DNA of 64,000 bases from positions 23,289,695 to 23,353,694 of the forward strand of contig NW_024040374.1 in assembly GCF_014851395.1 (NCBI RefSeq). Direction: 5' to 3'. The notes beneath the pieces were generated by a model. It made no database searches and was not told the origin of the DNA. It was given only the letters and a program-made list of their open reading frames with translations. The position numbers were made by a program, and so were the translations under genes. The stretch is from Micropterus salmoides. Its lineage: Eukaryota > Chordata > Actinopteri > Centrarchiformes > Centrarchidae. The first letter of the stretch is position 1. Every line of letters starts with the position of its first letter. Shown here piece by piece: positions 39,701 through 44,960 of this stretch.

Positions 39701-42700
39701 AGTGGAGTCACAAGTGGCTTCTAGGGAGTAGCCAAGTGAAAGCAAATTGTTTCATCAGCTGTTAACACGCTGCCAAAGATCCAAACTGATATATGAATGC
39801 TCCACATGTATATGCAATGAGGTAAATTTAAACCGTCAGGATCTCTACCGCTTCCCTCAGTTTGGCCGTTCAGCAGCTCAGTCAGCCAGCTCGCCATCTG
39901 ATCATCCTTTTGTGCTCTGTCTGTTTCTGCTATCTCCATCATCATCATCACTTCTCAACTCTGACATCCCGCACAAATCAGGTTTCTGCATGGCCGCTCA
40001 ACCGGCGTTTTCCGTTAATAAATGCCTCAGGTTCTGGTCCACACCATTCACACAGAAATGGCAAGAACCAGTGGACGTTTTATTTGTTATTGGCCCATCA
40101 GGAGTCGGGGTAGTTTCAACTAACTAAGCACTTTCTGAATGAGCAAATCTTTACTATTGTGTGTTGTACAACAGTATTGTACAAAGCATAACTCCATTGC
40201 TTGTATATTTAAGTCCATTATGACTGTAAGAACAAGGCCAAAAAACAAATTGCACCAGCACTGGTCTGAGTTATATTGCATTTTGATTAACATGTCTTAA
40301 GTTGACTTTCTGCACATTTGAGCAAATTTCCTTTGTTTTATTATTGTGTTTGCTTATGTTTACACTGATTGCTTTCTTGGGTTTCTGCGAGAGAAAATGT
40401 CAAAATAAATCCAGTTTCACACCTTGTAACACTCATTCACAGCACACTTATTCTGGCCTCTGTTGAATGTACAGACAAACTGCAGGAGCAGCCAGTTGGT
40501 GTCAAAGCTTTCATTTACACAGTATGTGAAGAAGGAAGAGGCAGGGAATATGTTTGACTTTTGATACAAGAGATGGCAGTATTTGTGATCACAGGTTCCT
40601 CAGAGTGACTAAATTATTCAGCTGCTATCGACAGTCTCCACATTCTCTTTTCATGATTCCCGCTCTGCTTTCCTTCACCTCTGATTGTTTATCTTTTGTC
40701 TACTCTCCCTCATCTTCACTTCTTCACCTCCACTGTCTTCCTCTCCCCTCTAACTGTTAAATATTTCTCACCGGCCCCTGTTCCATCTAGTACTAAATCA
40801 TTTTTCTTCGGTTCTCACTCTTTCTCCGAGCCATAATGAAAGTGGTGAGGTAGTAGTGCGATGTGTGGGATGAAAACAGAGTGGCTGCCAGACTTGTGAA
40901 TCTATCTGTCACCACTGACTCATCCAGTGTATCTCTGCTGTGTGTGTGCACCGAATAAGCTTTTCCATTTTCACCTCAGCATGCTTCTCTTTTTTTTTTC
41001 ACGGTGTTATTTTGCCTTTCCTCTCTCCTCTGTCCCTCTCTACCTTACATCAACTATTCATATCTCTTTGTGTTTGTCCCCCTGCCACATAACCCTGTTG
41101 TTGTCAGTTTCCTGATGGGAGGACCTGGGTGGTCTCTCCTCTCCGACAGAGGAGGAAATGCCAGTCCAGTTGGCCAGTAAGTGAGCAGTGAGTTAGATGG
41201 TACTGGTCTTGTAAGTGGTCCCTGTCCTGATATTAGACTAGATTGGTCCTGAGTACATTATGTTGGTATATTCTAACATATGACAGTGTTGAGAGGAAAC
41301 AAGTTTGTGTGAGTTAGTCACTGCAGGTGATTTTTTGATTGACTAAAAAAAACACATTACTTACACATTACTACTACACTTACTCTCCTGATAGTAAAGA
41401 CACTGAGTTGTGGGAGGACAAAAGACATCTTATATGACAGTCTGTCTTTCTGTTTTTCATCTTCTGTTAAATCTCCATTTGTTTCCTCACTCACTGACAG
41501 CCTGCTTCATCCCCCTTTGCAGCTGTGTGGATAGCGTGTTAGCTCCAACGTGCTAAGCTTTGTGTGCATGCGTGCGTGCGTGTGTGTGCAATATGTATGT
41601 ATATAAGTGTGTGTGAGTGTGTGACATCAACCCACACCACCTCCACCTTCTTCACCGCCAACCTGCCATGCTGCAGCTGCTTCCCTCTCTTAAAGGGCTG
41701 GTACCTTCAGGAACAAGGATCTTTTAGAGACATTATGCAAAGAGTGCTTTCTCTTGTTGGAAAGGGGGGGGGGGCATCCTGTTCTTGTGTTTTGCTTTGA
41801 CTGAGGATGCTTTCTGTGTCTGACTGTCCTGGCATCCTGGCTTTCTTCCCAATCCCACCTTCTCCCTCCTCATCCTCCCCTGTTTGGCTGCATGATGCAG
41901 CGACTCCTTCCTTGTTCTGTACACCTCACTTTGTTCTCTCCAAATGGGGCAAAACACTAAGATATATGATTCAAATACACATCAGTAAGGGCCATCATGT
42001 TTACAGCACTCCTCTGTACAAAAACAACCAGTTATTTGCCAGATATTTACATCTCTGTGTTCAAGTCTTCTAACCGCCGAAAGGATTAACACATCCTCTT
42101 AAACACTTTTAACATTTTTACACTTATCATGTCAAATTCACACGTTCCGATGTCTCTCAGCAACATTTCCTCCTATATGCATCCCTAATTTTCATTTCCT
42201 GTCTTGTCTTTTCTTCTCCTGTGGTCTCCTGTGTCTTTCTCCTGCCTGCCCCTGCTGCTTGTCTCTGTGCCTCTGGCCTTTTCCTCTGTCCCCCTCTGCT
42301 GTGTTGGGTGTGTAAAAACAGCCTCCAGAGGACAGGACCTGGGTGTACTCTCCGCTACACTATGGCTCAGAGTCTAAGGCCCTGCCAGATGGGGATTGGG
42401 AAAGAGAGACAGTAAGTGAGAAGCATCGGACTAAAGTATAAAGTACAGGAAAATCTCTTAAGACAGGGAATAAAATCAGTTGTGTTTGGTGGTGATTGTT
42501 AATGCGGGGTAACAAGGATGGGAAGGGACAGTTAAAAACAAGCCTCTCAGGTTCAAAAGGCTGTCATTGCTCCAGGAGTAGGCTTGCTCTGCATCCAGAA
42601 ACCCATTCCTACATTACAGCATTCATTCCCCATTGATAAGTGGGTGGAAATGGTCACTCGCAGTTTGCGTGACCATTTAGTCCACAACCAGCCATCCTGT

Positions 42701-43975
42701 GTCCCTCCAACAACAAGCTGCTCACCATTTACTACACTGCGTTAACTGCATCGGCCTGCATGAAGCCCCATGCGTCACCAGACTCCCACAGCTCATGCTG
42801 CTAGATGGTCACACTAAAGCATTGTACACTAGCAGAGGAATCACAGATTACTTAACATGGACAACATACACAACATCTTACGCAATGTAGGTGAATGTAT
42901 TTTTTTTTTAATTCAATAATATATTGATCTTAAGATTTGTGGTCATTTGAGTTTATGAGTTAAGAGCTTATTTTCATTTCATTAATATGTGAAATGCTCT
43001 CAGCCCAGATAGAGCTATGTATCTGCCTGTCAGGTAAATTTGACCAGTGAGGTTGTCTTTTGCAGACTGCTTATCTACATTATTCAGTGTAGCAGCATTT
43101 GCCCATACTCTACTGCATGCCATGCTTTGATGAGGTCTCATCAAACATTGATTTCTTTTATATACTCAACTTATTTTTCATCTTCTCAGACTCATCTTTA
43201 CACCAGCAATATCCCAAAGCAAGTTTTGTGCCGACATTCCTGATCGAGCCATTTAATAACCAATTCATTTTAGTTTGTGACAAAAGATGTCAACAAATAT
43301 GATATTATTATATTAATAAATGTGTGCTCTAAACATTAAAACATATCTAACCTAATATAATAATAATAGTCAGGCTGCAGGTAACTGGCTATTGGGATCC
43401 TCTATCTTCCAGGATAAAATAATTAACACTTAACTTTTTAAAACACTTGCCCCTCTGCTCCAAGTGAAAAATTGTGTCTGTTTACAACACACAACAGCTG
43501 GTGAAGAGAGAGCAAAGTGAGCTTAAATAAAAAAGAGGCCTCTATTTGATATGAGCTATGGAGATGATACGGATAAATTACAATATTTCACATTGGCTCA
43601 GGAAATTCTTACTTTACAGCATTAGTTGATATTCAACCAGATCCACAGCAGATGTTAGGTATGGATGTAATGCAAATCACACCGATCAGACTGGTGTAGA
43701 CCACAGGGAACCAAACTGCAGGCTTTGTCTAACACTTGGATGTGTAATACATGGCTACACCTTGTCCACTCAGCGGTGTCTGTCTATGTTTATGAGATTT
43801 CTGTTTTCCTTATATCACTGTGTCTCCTTCTTTGTATAAAAGCACTTTGATTAGAGGGCTCACTGTTTCACTGTCCTTAGCAAGTAATGCACAACACATT
43901 TTATACCCTGGGGAAATAAAAATGTGTGTGCTGTGTTCACTCTGCTTAACACATTCACTATGTCTCCAACAGTAA
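976..43975 (+). CDS. pip5k1c: Phosphatidylinositol-4-phosphate 5-kinase type I gamma (whole gene, spliced)
   Basis: The enzyme phosphorylates PI4P to PI(4,5)P2 at the plasma membrane, focal adhesions and synapses. Core coding exons: 976-1108, 20251-20282, 21031-21117, 21363-21493, 21678-21795, 24471-24623, 27611-27910, 28854-29062, 30285-30368, 30630-30678, 33305-33389, 34215-34376, 34616-34757, 35023-35055, 35326-35445, 38349-38610; optional 41108-41176 and 42322-42411; stop 43973-43975. The core totals 2100 bases (700 codons), and every junction keeps frame. Visible kinase features are a glycine-rich loop (SNPGASGS, 179-186) with Lys199, DLKGS at 264-268, MDYSLL at 326-331, the IID aspartate at 410, and an activation-loop LysLys at 419-420. 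The tail after about 460 is serine-rich and looks disordered. The type I gamma call rests on the C-terminal WVYSPLHY exon, which type I alpha and beta lack. It is slightly longer than mammalian forms (about 640-668). Whether this is one of several fish paralogues cannot be told. Confidence 0.95.
3701..3732. repeat. (CTCTC)n pyrimidine tandem repeat
   Basis: About six tandem copies of the five-base unit CTCTC in a longer pyrimidine-rich stretch. Confidence 0.85.
4618..4815. repeat. Dispersed teleost retroelement-like repeat
   Basis: The stretch includes tcctccacgcttccctccac, then taaattgcatgtgaatgtgt, gtgatagacaggtgacctgt and gctgagataagcccca. This order matches, from memory, a very abundant fish interspersed repeat (consensus parts: a bulk of 'tgatagactggcgacctgtc' and 'gggataggctccag'). 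Probably a LINE or SINE tail; the exact family is not certain. Confidence 0.6.
5631..6758. mobile_element. hAT-type non-autonomous DNA transposon with perfect 8-bp TSD
   Basis: The element begins TAGGGCTGCAACTAATGATT and ends AACTAATTGTTGCAGCCCTA, giving inverted ends. It is flanked by the exact 8-base direct repeat GTATACAC (5623-5630 and 6759-6766). An 8-bp target duplication with TAGGGCTG-type ends is characteristic of the hAT superfamily. At 1128 bp with no recognisable transposase, it is likely a deletion derivative moved in trans. The open frames inside it match nothing I recognise. Confidence 0.85.
8062..8088. repeat. (GT)n microsatellite
   Basis: About 13 GT dinucleotides. Confidence 0.9.
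9410..9625. repeat. Decayed dispersed repeat with hAT-like motifs
   Basis: Contains caattagttgattaatcag and then tcattttttTAAGCAAAATA-type sequence, with 'ccagcttctcagctgtgaag' and 'atttgctgcctgtctctatt'. This succession resembles a common fish interspersed repeat recalled from other perciform introns. Termini are not clear. Confidence 0.5.
10173..10230. repeat. (TG)n microsatellite, about 29 units
   Basis: Uninterrupted TG run of roughly 58 bases, long enough to be polymorphic and able to adopt Z-DNA. Confidence 0.95.
10742..11035. repeat. Two copies of a fish MITE-like repeat arranged head to head
   Basis: The left part (about 10742-10870) carries the motif cgagagttagatgaaaaggt in one orientation. 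The right part (about 10905-11035) carries GCTAAGCTAAGCTAATCATT, then tattgatcttcttatttaac and aaaactattcatttaaa in the opposite orientation. The same family occurs at 38961-39134. The inverted pair could fold into a hairpin if transcribed. Confidence 0.6.
11512..13074. mobile_element. hAT-type DNA transposon, 1.56 kb, probably carrying a second nested element
   Basis: Starts TAGAGGTGCTCCGATCATGA and ends ATCGATCGGAGCACCCTTA, so the tips are imperfect inverted repeats. It is flanked by catccttc (11504-11511) and cttccttc (13075-13082), an 8-bp duplication with one mismatch. Inside, from about 12028 to 12600, a GC-richer block begins ctacatccacactgttacgt and later shows ttaatctggacgggag, which resembles a separate fish MITE whose ends read 'tccacac...gtggacg'. 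No intact transposase was recognised. Confidence 0.75.
13899..13921. repeat. (TG)n microsatellite
   Basis: Short TG run, about 12 units. Confidence 0.85.
16509..16534. repeat. (TG)n microsatellite
   Basis: About 13 TG units between GA-rich flanks. It accounts for the valine/cysteine runs in open frames on both strands here. Confidence 0.9.
17190..17625. repeat. LINE-derived fragment (probable)
   Basis: The stretch from ggaaggtttattgtcacaat through gtctgatagcttggaggaaa, gggctctgcacctcacctca and cttcttaagctttctgaaga resembles the 3' part of a non-LTR retrotransposon widespread in fish genomes. It has no open frame. Family assignment is from memory and is uncertain. Confidence 0.5.
18193..18602. 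repeat. Dispersed teleost repeat
   Basis: Includes catagactctataaaagaa, gttatgtcacccatttgttt, tcgccccctgctggccgtta and aggcacttccgcattggctt. These appear in the same order in a repeat family common in fish introns. Class (SINE or MITE) not determined. Confidence 0.6.
19600..19960. repeat. Dispersed teleost repeat
   Basis: Shows ttagcatgctaacatgtgct, gtaccacatttcatggcatc, gagacatttcactcaaaacc and cacaaatgtgaacctcctgg. This is a recognisable order of motifs of a high-copy fish repeat, degraded here. Confidence 0.6.
20251..20282 (+). CDS. pip5k1c: pip5k1c coding exon 2 (32 bases)
   Basis: Very short exon after a good polypyrimidine tract (ttatctctctcag) with donor GTGAGC. With one base from exon 1 it reads D-AAAKKAFITE, residues 45-55. 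Mammalian proteins have a similarly lysine- and alanine-rich stretch here. Confidence 0.75.
20283..21030 (+). other. pip5k1c: Intron 2 of pip5k1c
   Basis: AT-rich intron with a normal acceptor (cttcttctcatcag). No other feature seen. Confidence 0.8.
21031..21117 (+). CDS. pip5k1c: pip5k1c coding exon 3
   Basis: Encodes residues 56-84, including GKKIGHRGVDASGETTYKK, the conserved block just before the kinase core of type I PIP5Ks. Confidence 0.95.
21363..21493 (+). CDS. pip5k1c: pip5k1c coding exon 4
   Basis: Residues 85 to 127 plus two bases: TTSSALKGAIQLGIGYTVGN followed by [20 protein letters not shown], the strongly conserved start of the kinase fold. Confidence 0.97.
21678..21795 (+). 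CDS. pip5k1c: pip5k1c coding exon 5
   Basis: Completes a split serine, then EGSNLTPAHHFPDFRFKTYA and FRYFRELFGIRPDDYL, to residue 167. Nearly identical to mammalian type I gamma. Confidence 0.97.
21796..24470 (+). other. pip5k1c: Intron 5 of pip5k1c
   Basis: 2.7-kb intron. Contains a purine-rich (GA)n-like stretch around 24107-24147 and a G run near 23693-23702. No gene or clear transposon terminus recognised. Confidence 0.7.
24471..24623 (+). CDS. pip5k1c: pip5k1c coding exon 6 (nucleotide-binding loop)
   Basis: Residues 168-218. Carries the glycine-rich loop SNPGASGS (179-186) and the ATP-contacting lysine in EFIIKTVMHKEAEFLQKL (Lys199). Phase 0 at both ends. Confidence 0.97.
26131..26176. 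repeat. (CT)n microsatellite
   Basis: Imperfect CT run interrupted by single extra T and C bases. Confidence 0.9.
26757..27012. repeat. Decayed hAT-like MITE
   Basis: Begins tagggttgcaacaattatca and ends near gattaattgtttagttgttt, the ends being roughly inverted. No clear target duplication; AT-rich interior without coding potential. Confidence 0.45.
27611..27910 (+). CDS. pip5k1c: pip5k1c coding exon 7 (catalytic core)
   Basis: Exactly 100 codons, residues 219-318, phase 0 at both ends. Contains NLNQNPRTLLPKFFGLYCVQ, the nucleotide-binding/catalytic DLKGSTYKRRASKKEREK and ends KTLQRDCL. The donor GTGAGT at 27911 is repeated 73 bases downstream because of a local duplication (see 27896-27990). 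Confidence 0.97.
27896..27990 (+). repeat. pip5k1c: Template-switch-like duplication of the exon 7 end plus a copy of the exon 10 boundary
   Basis: The 22 bases cagagagactgcctggtgag+tt, which span the exon 7 donor, occur twice, at 27896-27917 and 27969-27990. Between them, 27918-27970 matches 30598-30650 (intron 9 end and start of exon 10) at 51 of 53 positions. The result is a second acceptor (ccgcag, ending 27949) and a second donor (27984) framing a 34-base segment, 27950-27983. If spliced in, this segment would shift the frame. Confidence 0.9.
27911..28853 (+). other. pip5k1c: Intron 7 of pip5k1c
   Basis: Contains the duplicated splice-site segment described separately, then a purine-rich stretch (about 28000-28470, many GAGAGA and AAAGG motifs), and a normal acceptor (ctttgttcag). 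Confidence 0.75.
28854..29062 (+). CDS. pip5k1c: pip5k1c coding exon 8 (MDYSLL catalytic segment)
   Basis: Residues 319 to 387 plus two bases. [20 protein letters not shown] holds the catalytic-loop aspartate (Asp327). It is followed by a charged, less conserved segment and KALYSTAMESIQGGA. Confidence 0.97.
29063..30284 (+). other. pip5k1c: Intron 8 of pip5k1c
   Basis: AT-rich intron with a long AT microsatellite (listed). No other feature recognised. Confidence 0.75.
29579..29634. repeat. (AT)n microsatellite, about 28 units
   Basis: Uninterrupted AT dinucleotide run inside intron 8; self-complementary and likely length-variable. Confidence 0.95.
30285..30368 (+). CDS. pip5k1c: pip5k1c coding exon 9
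   Basis: Residues 388-416: MGGIPAVNGKGERLLLYIGI then IDILQSY. The IID aspartate (Asp410) is the metal-binding residue equivalent to the kinase DFG aspartate. Confidence 0.97.
30598..30650 (+). repeat. pip5k1c: Source (or partner) copy of the 53-bp duplicated intron/exon boundary
   Basis: Intron 9 branch/polypyrimidine region, acceptor (tttccacag) and the first 21 bases of exon 10. Matches 27918-27970 with two mismatches. This copy is the functional one: its exon joins in frame and encodes conserved residues. Confidence 0.9.
30630..30678 (+). CDS. pip5k1c: pip5k1c coding exon 10 (activation loop)
   Basis: 49-base exon. Reads LIKKLEHTWKALVHDG after a split arginine, to residue 432. In this family the adjacent lysines (419-420) of the activation loop help set substrate specificity and membrane contact. 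Confidence 0.97.
30726..30758. repeat. (CA)n microsatellite
   Basis: About 16 CA units, 48 bases after the exon 10 donor. Confidence 0.9.
31537..32525 (-). mobile_element. 5'-truncated, frameshifted Penelope-like element (GIY-YIG part)
   Basis: Minus-strand reading from 32516 gives a lysine-rich linker and then a GIY-YIG endonuclease-like block: NLVYAVQCSEECTDLYIGET followed by KQPLHKRMAQHRR. After a frame break near 32000-32015 the fold continues from about 31977 with WFERGVKEAIYTRVEKPSLN and HHLSPTYNAVL. GIY-YIG behind a reverse transcriptase is the hallmark of Penelope-like elements; the reverse transcriptase part is missing here. The tail (31560-31580) reads, on the minus strand, caaccaagtccagttgccct, the same end motif seen at 38202-38283. 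Nonfunctional because of the truncation and frameshift. Confidence 0.8.
33305..33389 (+). CDS. pip5k1c: pip5k1c coding exon 11
   Basis: Residues 433-460 plus one base: DTVSVHRPGFYADRFFKFMS then STVFKKSS. The HRPxFYAxRFFKFM block closes the kinase domain. Confidence 0.97.
33390..34214 (+). other. pip5k1c: Intron 11 of pip5k1c
   Basis: AT-rich, no recognisable feature apart from the splice sites. Confidence 0.75.
34215..34376 (+). CDS. pip5k1c: pip5k1c coding exon 12
   Basis: Reads LKSSPSKKGR, a less conserved stretch, then SASQLPSERDENIYDLRGAR and SFPTLEDEG. This matches the post-kinase region of type I gamma and ends with one base of a split glycine codon. Confidence 0.96.
34616..34757 (+). 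CDS. pip5k1c: pip5k1c coding exon 13
   Basis: [20 protein letters not shown] followed by TTSLSIPERSPSDSAEHPRY, residues 515-561. Conserved serine/threonine-rich tail segment. The donor GTGCCG is followed within ten bases by a CA repeat. Confidence 0.95.
34768..34827. repeat. (CA)n followed by (AGAC)n microsatellite
   Basis: CA run at 34768-34802 (one T interruption), then about six AGAC units. It starts ten bases after the exon 13 donor. Confidence 0.9.
35023..35055 (+). CDS. pip5k1c: pip5k1c microexon 14 (33 bases)
   Basis: Adds RRHTQSLSHDG in frame; flanked by AG and GTGAGT. Being a multiple of three with matching phases, it could be skipped without loss of frame. Mammals have the related RRRTQSSGQDGR. 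Confidence 0.9.
35326..35445 (+). CDS. pip5k1c: pip5k1c coding exon 15
   Basis: TQEELRVREEDQQTITVEVE then LKRHDSEPTISVPQPSPET, residues 573-612. Acidic tail segment, also frame-neutral (120 bases). Confidence 0.9.
37047..37310. repeat. CpG-rich MITE-like element
   Basis: A CpG-dense block in an AT-rich intron, with short GTCCGTG-type repeats. Its ends (gcaaggattatactttccgt and agagtatattcgagttttag) are roughly inverted. Probably a short DNA transposon derivative; target duplication not established. Confidence 0.45.
38202..38283 (+). mobile_element. Penelope-like element tail fragment
   Basis: Reads accaagtccagttgccctt, then ttaaccttcgttaaataact and gacctggatgactgagaatc. The first part is the inverted counterpart of 31537-31580, so two tails of one family lie in opposite orientations 6.6 kb apart. 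It ends about 65 bases before exon 16. Confidence 0.75.
38349..38610 (+). CDS. pip5k1c: pip5k1c coding exon 16 (Ala/Ser-rich tail)
   Basis: Residues 613-700. A low-complexity alanine/serine/proline stretch (about 625-655) leads to an acidic end with DDDDVPITDIYF, matching the conserved DIYF at which mammalian gamma_i1 ends. Phase 0 donor GTAAGC. Antisense frames on the minus strand are shadows of this repeat-like composition. Confidence 0.93.
38611..41107 (+). other. pip5k1c: Intron 16 of pip5k1c
   Basis: 2.5-kb intron with one MITE copy (listed). Open frames near 39747-40127 lack splice sites and family similarity. Confidence 0.7.
38961..39134. repeat. Fish MITE with palindromic ends
   Basis: Begins ttaaaggagtacttcgacat and ends aatgtcgaactattccttta, which are inverted repeats of each other. 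The interior has ctaagctaagctaaccgcct and gtggtattaatcttctcatt. Same family as the pair at 10742-11035. Confidence 0.75.
41108..41176 (+). CDS. pip5k1c: pip5k1c optional exon 17a (basic variant of the talin-type exon)
   Basis: After acceptor ttgttgtcag, 69 bases encode FPDGRTWVVSPLRQRRKCQS then SWP, ending at donor GTAAGT (41177). Frame-neutral, phase 0 on both sides. It aligns with exon 17b (TWVVSPLR against TWVYSPLH) but has valine in place of the tyrosine and an RQRRK basic run. From memory, mammalian longer gamma isoforms (i3/i5) use a similar WxxSP-plus-basic exon, so this is likely its counterpart. Read through instead of spliced, it stops after VSEQ. Confidence 0.75.
41177..42321 (+). 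other. pip5k1c: Intron between optional exons 17a and 17b
   Basis: 1.1-kb intron with pyrimidine-rich tracts and a G10-like run near 41764-41774. No further exon recognised. Confidence 0.65.
42322..42411 (+). CDS. pip5k1c: pip5k1c optional exon 17b (talin/AP-2-binding type)
   Basis: 90 bases, in frame: PPEDRTWVYSPLHYGSESKA then LPDGDWERET, with acceptor aaaaacag and donor GTAAGT. WVYSPLHY is the motif by which mammalian PIP5K gamma_i2 binds the talin head and AP-2, with Tyr709 here matching the regulated tyrosine. The stop follows directly in the next exon, as in gamma_i2, giving a C-terminus after ...WERET. Confidence 0.92.
42412..43972 (+). other. pip5k1c: Last intron of pip5k1c
   Basis: 1.6-kb intron, AT-rich, with acceptor tctccaacag. 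Nothing else recognised. Confidence 0.75.
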
Positions 43976-44318
43976 AACCTGTTCTCTGGCAGAGAGGAGC
44001 GAATGTCTCAGTGGAGAGGACTCGGCGGTCTGAAGGCCAGACCTCGGCGGTTGCAGCAGGATCCTTGTCTGAACCAGGATTTTAAACATGCATACGGAAA
44101 CTGAACACACTGAGGGGAAAAAGTGGCTTGAGTACCAGAGAGGGGGGGGAAATCCTGTCAGCGATGACATTACTGATTCCCAACCATCCCTGCCTTTCAT
44201 CCTAGACAAATGAAAATTATATGAGTTTAATAATAATAATGTGTATGTGATACATACAGTAGTGCGTATATGACTGTAGTTCTACATGTTTGACATACAT
44301 GAAAGACCATAGTAACTT

Positions 44319-44960
44319 TCAGTGCCTATGAAAAGTATTCACCCCCCTGGTTGTTTACATGTGTTATTGCAGTGCTACTTGATTATGTCAAAAATCACAA
44401 TCACGATTATTTTGATCAATATTGAGATCACAGTTCTTTAACATGATTACTTTGGAAAACATTATGCTTGACTTTGGAAACTTGTCTTTTTAACAGTGGA
44501 TTTCCTTGAACTTTAAATATAATTCAGGAAAAAAACAAAATATTCTTAAAATAATGATAATAAATAATATAATATAAAGATTTATTTAATATGTGACGTG
44601 TATCATGATGTTTTTATTTGGTATTCAAAATGTGAGAAATTGAAATAAGACTCGCAGCAAAATCCATTCGTTCTCTGCATTTAACCCATCCTTAGATGGT
44701 TTATTCACAACACAAGATAAATGAGAGCTACATTATGAAATGGCTTGCGCCACAATTATTGTTTTATCTCAATTATCTTGTTTTCATAATTGTTGGAAGC
44801 CCAAATCGTAATTGAAAATAAAATTTGATTAATCGCCCAGCTCTATTATATTGTCTTACAACATTGACTCAAAGTAGATATAATGATCAACAGAAAAAGA
44901 CTCTTCATTGTCAATAAACGTGATAGCCATGTGGGGTGAATACTTTTTATACGCATTGTA
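44319..44960. mobile_element. Tc1-like MITE interrupted by a hAT-like insertion
   Basis: Ends are inverted: cagtgcctatgaaaagtatt at the left and ggggtgaatactttttatac at the right, typical of a fish Tc1-type repeat ('aaaagtattcaccccc'). A second element sits inside at 44370-44845 (cagtgctacttgattatg ... gattaatcgcccagctcta), flanked by tgttattg and ttatattg, an imperfect 8-bp duplication. Neither part has a transposase frame. Confidence 0.75.

Noticed and set aside
39747..40127. 126-residue plus-strand frame ending IGPSGVG-like
   Set aside because: The glycine motif is a chance likeness to a P-loop. There is no splice site or flanking similarity, and it lies within pip5k1c intron 16.
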